Shown: piece by piece, positions 60,770-64,000 of the stretch | Layout: each line of letters starts with the position of its first letter | Position numbering within the stretch: the first letter of the stretch is position 1 | From: Tubulanus polymorphus | Lineage: Eukaryota; Nemertea; Palaeonemertea; Tubulaniformes; Tubulanidae | Length of the DNA: 64,000 bases | Direction: 5' to 3' | Assembly (NCBI RefSeq): GCF_964204645.1 | Contig: NC_134036.1 | Span: 1,550,001 to 1,614,000 of the forward strand | The notes under the pieces: model-generated | What the model was told of the DNA's origin: nothing | The model's database searches: none | The model's input: the letters and a program-made list of their open reading frames with translations, nothing else | Program-made: the position numbers and the translations under genes

Positions 60770-60965
60770 TCTGGTCTCCTGAAGTTCGTTGTAACGAGGT
60801 TCCGCTGTATATAGAACTATCGGTTGTAACGAATAGATTTTCTGGTCTCCTGAAGTTCGTTGTAACGAGGTTCCGCTGTATATAGAACTATCGGTTGTAA
60901 CGAATAGATTTTCTGGTCTCCTGAAGTTCGTTGTAACGAGGTTCCGCTGTGTATAGAACTATCGG
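60770..60965. repeat. 71-bp tandem repeat, about three copies
   Basis: GAAGTTCGTTGTAACGAGGT recurs at 60781, 60852 and 60923, with TATAGAACTATCGGTTGTAA between. The flanks (60640-60770) hold more diverged relatives. Confidence 0.9.
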
Positions 60966-60979
60966 GTTTCCTGATCTTC

Positions 60980-61105
60980 TGTTTCACTGGTGCCCAGCAC
61001 TCGATACTGCCTGAAATCCTAGCTATCACTGTTTCGCTGGGACCCAGAACTGGATACTGACTGTAATCCTAGCTATCACTGTTTCGCTGGTGCCCAGTCG
61101 GACGC
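60980..61105. repeat. About 60-bp repeat, two to three copies
   Basis: Units contain CTGTTTCGCTGGTGCCCAG and GATACTGACTGTAATCCTAG / GATACTGCCTGAAATCCTAG followed by CTATCA. Confidence 0.8.
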
Positions 61106-61471
61106 GCATCGCCGGCAACTGCGATTTAGTATCGGCAAATAGATCGACTGCGACCCAGTCGATAACTAATCGAATCCGTTTGTGAAAGAAACCTTTTGAT
61201 TCAACATCTCCCTCTTTCATTCTATCATTTGATTCCTTTGATTCCTTGTACCTCTCAGAGCCGCGCGCTGTCGATTACTATTGAAAACAACTTATTGAAT
61301 GGATACATAAAACGGGAGTTTGATGGAGAGAGAGAGAGGTATTGAATAATTCTGACCGAGTTAATTAAATCTATCAACCAAACGTCAATCAAGCGCAACA
61401 AAATTACAAACCGCTCTCAGGAAAAAAAGGCGAAGACCACAAAGCGGTAGTGACGTCATCTGTAAACCTAG

Positions 61472-61730
<259 letters not shown>

Positions 61731-61734
61731 ATAC

Positions 61735-62160
61735 TCTCCTCAGTGGTGGGCGGCACAGGGCTTCGAGGGTTAAAACAAATATCAGCTTCCCACGACGATA
61801 TCATTGATATTAAGTGACGTTATTAATTGATTATTCATGGGCTATAAAATTAGAAGGTCGTACGACGACAAACAAACATGGCTCCAAGTTTCCGTTGCTA
61901 GTGGTAAACAACACTGGTTAAAGGCAGTTTAGCGTCAATATTAATAGACATTTAATATTTTGAGAATCCCCCACAATAATAAAACTGGTCCGAAATGTTT
62001 TCTTGAGCTTGTAGTTTATACGAAGTTTCGACTATATTCTGATATTCATCTTCAGGAATACCCAATTCCTCAACTTAATTGTGTTACCATACTACAATAA
62101 GTCGAGCGGAGGGAGTTCCCCCCCCCCCCCCAAAAAAAACTTTTGTGGCTGTTCTACTCG
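61735..62160. other. Spacer with a degraded hammerhead-like fragment
   Basis: On the minus strand CTGAAGA followed by ATAGTCGAAACTTCG (about 62074-62030) resembles the conserved boxes of hammerhead-like repeats, but stem I does not pair. Poly-C run near 62120. Confidence 0.35.
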
Positions 62161-62167
62161 TTGCTTT

Positions 62168-62354
62168 CCCAACAAGTGAGGTGGGAGGGAGTTAAGCAAG
62201 GTTCTATACTCGCTCCCCTATTGTTGGTAGCTGGTCTAGTCACTAACTCCACTCCCACTGGTCACGCAGCTGGTCACTGAACCGAACATGACACCACCAG
62301 AAGAACTGACCTGGACAGCCTGGACACCTGGTCCGAGCTCAATTGCCCACAAGC
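62168..62354 (+). repeat. Conserved 5' flank of tRNA-Thr, copy 2
   Basis: Matches the reverse complement of 31206-31395, including GAGGTGGGAGGGAGTTAAGC and AGAAGAACTGACCTGGACA. A few indels, such as an extra CTGGACAC near 62320. Confidence 0.75.
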
Positions 62355-62427
62355 GGCGCCGTGGCTTAGCGGTTAAAGCGCCTGTCTAGTAAACAGGAGA
62401 TCCCCGGTTCAAATCCGGGCGGTGCCT
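62355..62427 (+). tRNA. tRNA-Thr(AGT)
   Basis: 73 nt with the same cloverleaf as the 31.1-kb copy; anticodon AGT at 62388-62390, discriminator T. CCTTTT directly after gives a Pol III terminator. The sequence is intact in all four stems. Confidence 0.95.
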
Positions 62428-62936
62428 TTTAACTTTCTAAAAACTTTTTCTTTTCAGACTTATTCTAAGACCAGTGTAAAAATGTATTAAAAATATATTT
62501 TCAAGAATCCGTGAAACAATCTTTCTTAAAAATTCTCCCAAAAAAATAAATTTTTTAGATAAATATTTTCAAAAACCCCCATTAAAACACGCATTCTTCC
62601 TATAGGTACATAGTATGGTCATAGTAACCGACGAAGGTAAGTAACAGGTCTGGGAGTAATGGACGGATGATAAGCTAGGGTGGGTAAGCTACTAACGGCG
62701 GATACTAATTGCGCAGACGTAATGCCGCGTATCGCGCAAACAGATGTCGCCTGACGATGCATAAAATAGGATTATTTTTCATCTAATCGATTTCGTATGG
62801 AAAATCAATTTGTATTTTATGCTAAGATGATGGTGTCTGTTTCTGGCTCGCGCGCAAGAGCCACATTTTACGAAGCTCTGTGTGAATAATATAGAATTTA
62901 CATCTAAAATTCGATTCGATAATTGTTCTAATGTTG

Positions 62937-63262
62937 AATAAGATAAAATCCCACTATTTACAGATTAAAAGAATTTAAAAACCAGAATTTATTTATTAAA
63001 TCTAAAATATATAAAAGACACGACGTTTCGATCTCACCCTAGAAATCATCGTCAGGTGTGAGATTTAGATTAAAATTACCCCTGTTTTTAATCTAAATTT
63101 CACACCTGACGATGATCTCTAGGGTGAGATCGAAACGTCGTGTCTTTTATATATTTTAGATTGAATAAATAAATTCTTGTTTTTAAATTCTTTTAATCTG
63201 TAAATAGTGGGATTTTATCTTATTATCCGTTCACCACGTTTGAGTGTGGTTATCGTTCTATT
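62937..63262. mobile_element. Family H element: head-to-head pair of hammerhead-like repeats
   Basis: Two arms of about 120 bp in inverted orientation. The plus-strand core is CTGACGA (63106-63112), stem GATCTC/GAGATC (63114-63119 and 63126-63131), GAAAC (63132-63136) and GTC (63137-63139). ACAC before the core can pair with GTGT after GTC, as stem I of a hammerhead with a minimal stem III. The minus-strand arm has the same boxes (reverse complement at about 63012-63060). The plus tail runs ATAAATTCTTGTTTTTAAAT to CACCACGTTTGAGTGTGGT. One extra T lies between CTGACGA and the stem, so activity is uncertain. Confidence 0.7.
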
Positions 63263-63932
63263 CAAATGTCAAATTCTAAATAATTTAGATTAGGCCTATG
63301 TATTTTAAGTCTAAAAAAGATCCCAATCATAACTGAATTTTCAGATAGTGCTGCTGCTGTTGGCGATGAAAAAAAAATAAACAAATCATTTTTCGAACAA
63401 TCGCAAAAGCCAAGGGTTTATCTATGTAACATAATGATTCTATGCACAACCCGGTCACACACTCACTTGCCAGGAACAGATCTCTTCAATTATAATTTCA
63501 AAGAATAGAAAAAATAATTTAATAATCACAAAGATTGGGTGCCTACCACATCGTGTTCCTCATTGTTTTAAAAGACGCCATTTCGGGTCTCGGTGATCCA
63601 AAACGTATCCTCACCACGACGACACCAGAAAGTTCTGATTTTCAAAATTCTCGATGTCCTAAACCCGTTGGTCGACGACAATATCCTATTTTCTACACGC
63701 TTTTACGATATGATACACCAGCACGTTGAATATGTATAAATCGTTCCAATATGCTCCACTCGGCTGCTGTGCTATAATAGCGGAGATGTTTTTAATCTGA
63801 ACGCACGTTATAATCCATTGTCTCTCCTTCTCTCTCAATCGCGTCTCATGGCGTATTCCATTAACGAGAAAATGGTTTATTATCGTCGTTTTTACTATCA
63901 AACAATGTGTTCACATTGATGAAACACTCCTG

Positions 63933-64000
63933 GGGCCGGTTCCATAGTCACGACTTAAGACCAAAAGTGGTCTTAAAACCTTAAGACTGGTCTTAAGTTG
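63933..64000. mobile_element. Inverted-repeat element type G3, left end at window edge
   Basis: Begins GGGGCCGGTTCCATAGTCAC, then GACTTAAGACC and CTTAAGACTGGTCTTAAG; cut by the window end. Confidence 0.65.

Noticed and set aside
62030-62075. Hammerhead motif on the minus strand (CTGAAGA ... GAAACTTCG)
   Set aside because: Stem II pairs poorly and stem I does not pair. Treated as a degraded relative.

Overview
The window is eukaryotic genomic DNA from an animal. Genes are split by many introns with GT-AG borders, there are tRNA genes with Pol III T-tract stops, and most of the sequence is repeats. Two genes can be read through completely, and both are clear orthologues of vertebrate genes. 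The mix of repeats (hammerhead-like ribozyme repeats of the Penelope/retrozyme kind, a Ty3/gypsy-like LTR element, short inverted-repeat elements) fits a marine invertebrate, perhaps a lophotrochozoan. I cannot name the species from the sequence.

Layout. At the left edge (325-382, minus) is a signal-peptide first exon with a TATA box; the rest of that gene lies outside the window. At 2.9-3.7 kb is an ACGT-rich promoter-like region with a TATA box, followed on the plus strand by a second signal-peptide exon (3609-3686). I propose this as exon 1 of CRHBP, the corticotropin-releasing-hormone-binding protein. The other six exons are at 38315-42410. The joined model has 7 exons and 323 residues, keeps phase at every junction and has the ten family cysteines. 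If right, intron 1 is about 34.6 kb and contains most of the repeats of the left half. On the minus strand, 45856-58536 is a complete 15-exon LRRC71 gene (582 residues).

Intron 1 and intergenic space hold: a 6,558-bp LTR retrotransposon (16053-22610) with 741-bp LTRs that look identical, a tRNA-Phe primer site, Gag and a protease, but no reverse transcriptase or integrase; it has inserted into a short inverted-repeat element that occurs at least five times in the window. There are also minisatellites with periods of 31, 36, 40, about 41, about 43, 71, 92 and about 125 bp, three long CAG arrays, polypurine tracts, and several families of foldback elements that share GGGCC-type ends. Two tRNA-Thr(AGT) genes lie 31 kb apart in opposite orientation and share about 190 bp of 5' flank.

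Most notable: (1) hammerhead-ribozyme-like repeats in at least five places, including one 304-bp copy with a 13-bp target-site duplication in the last CRHBP intron and one head-to-head pair at 63 kb; (2) the very young Gag-Pro-only LTR element; (3) a tandem array in LRRC71 made of repeated copies of an exon end plus its 5' splice site; (4) a duplicated octamer-CRE module at 45.1 kb downstream of LRRC71.
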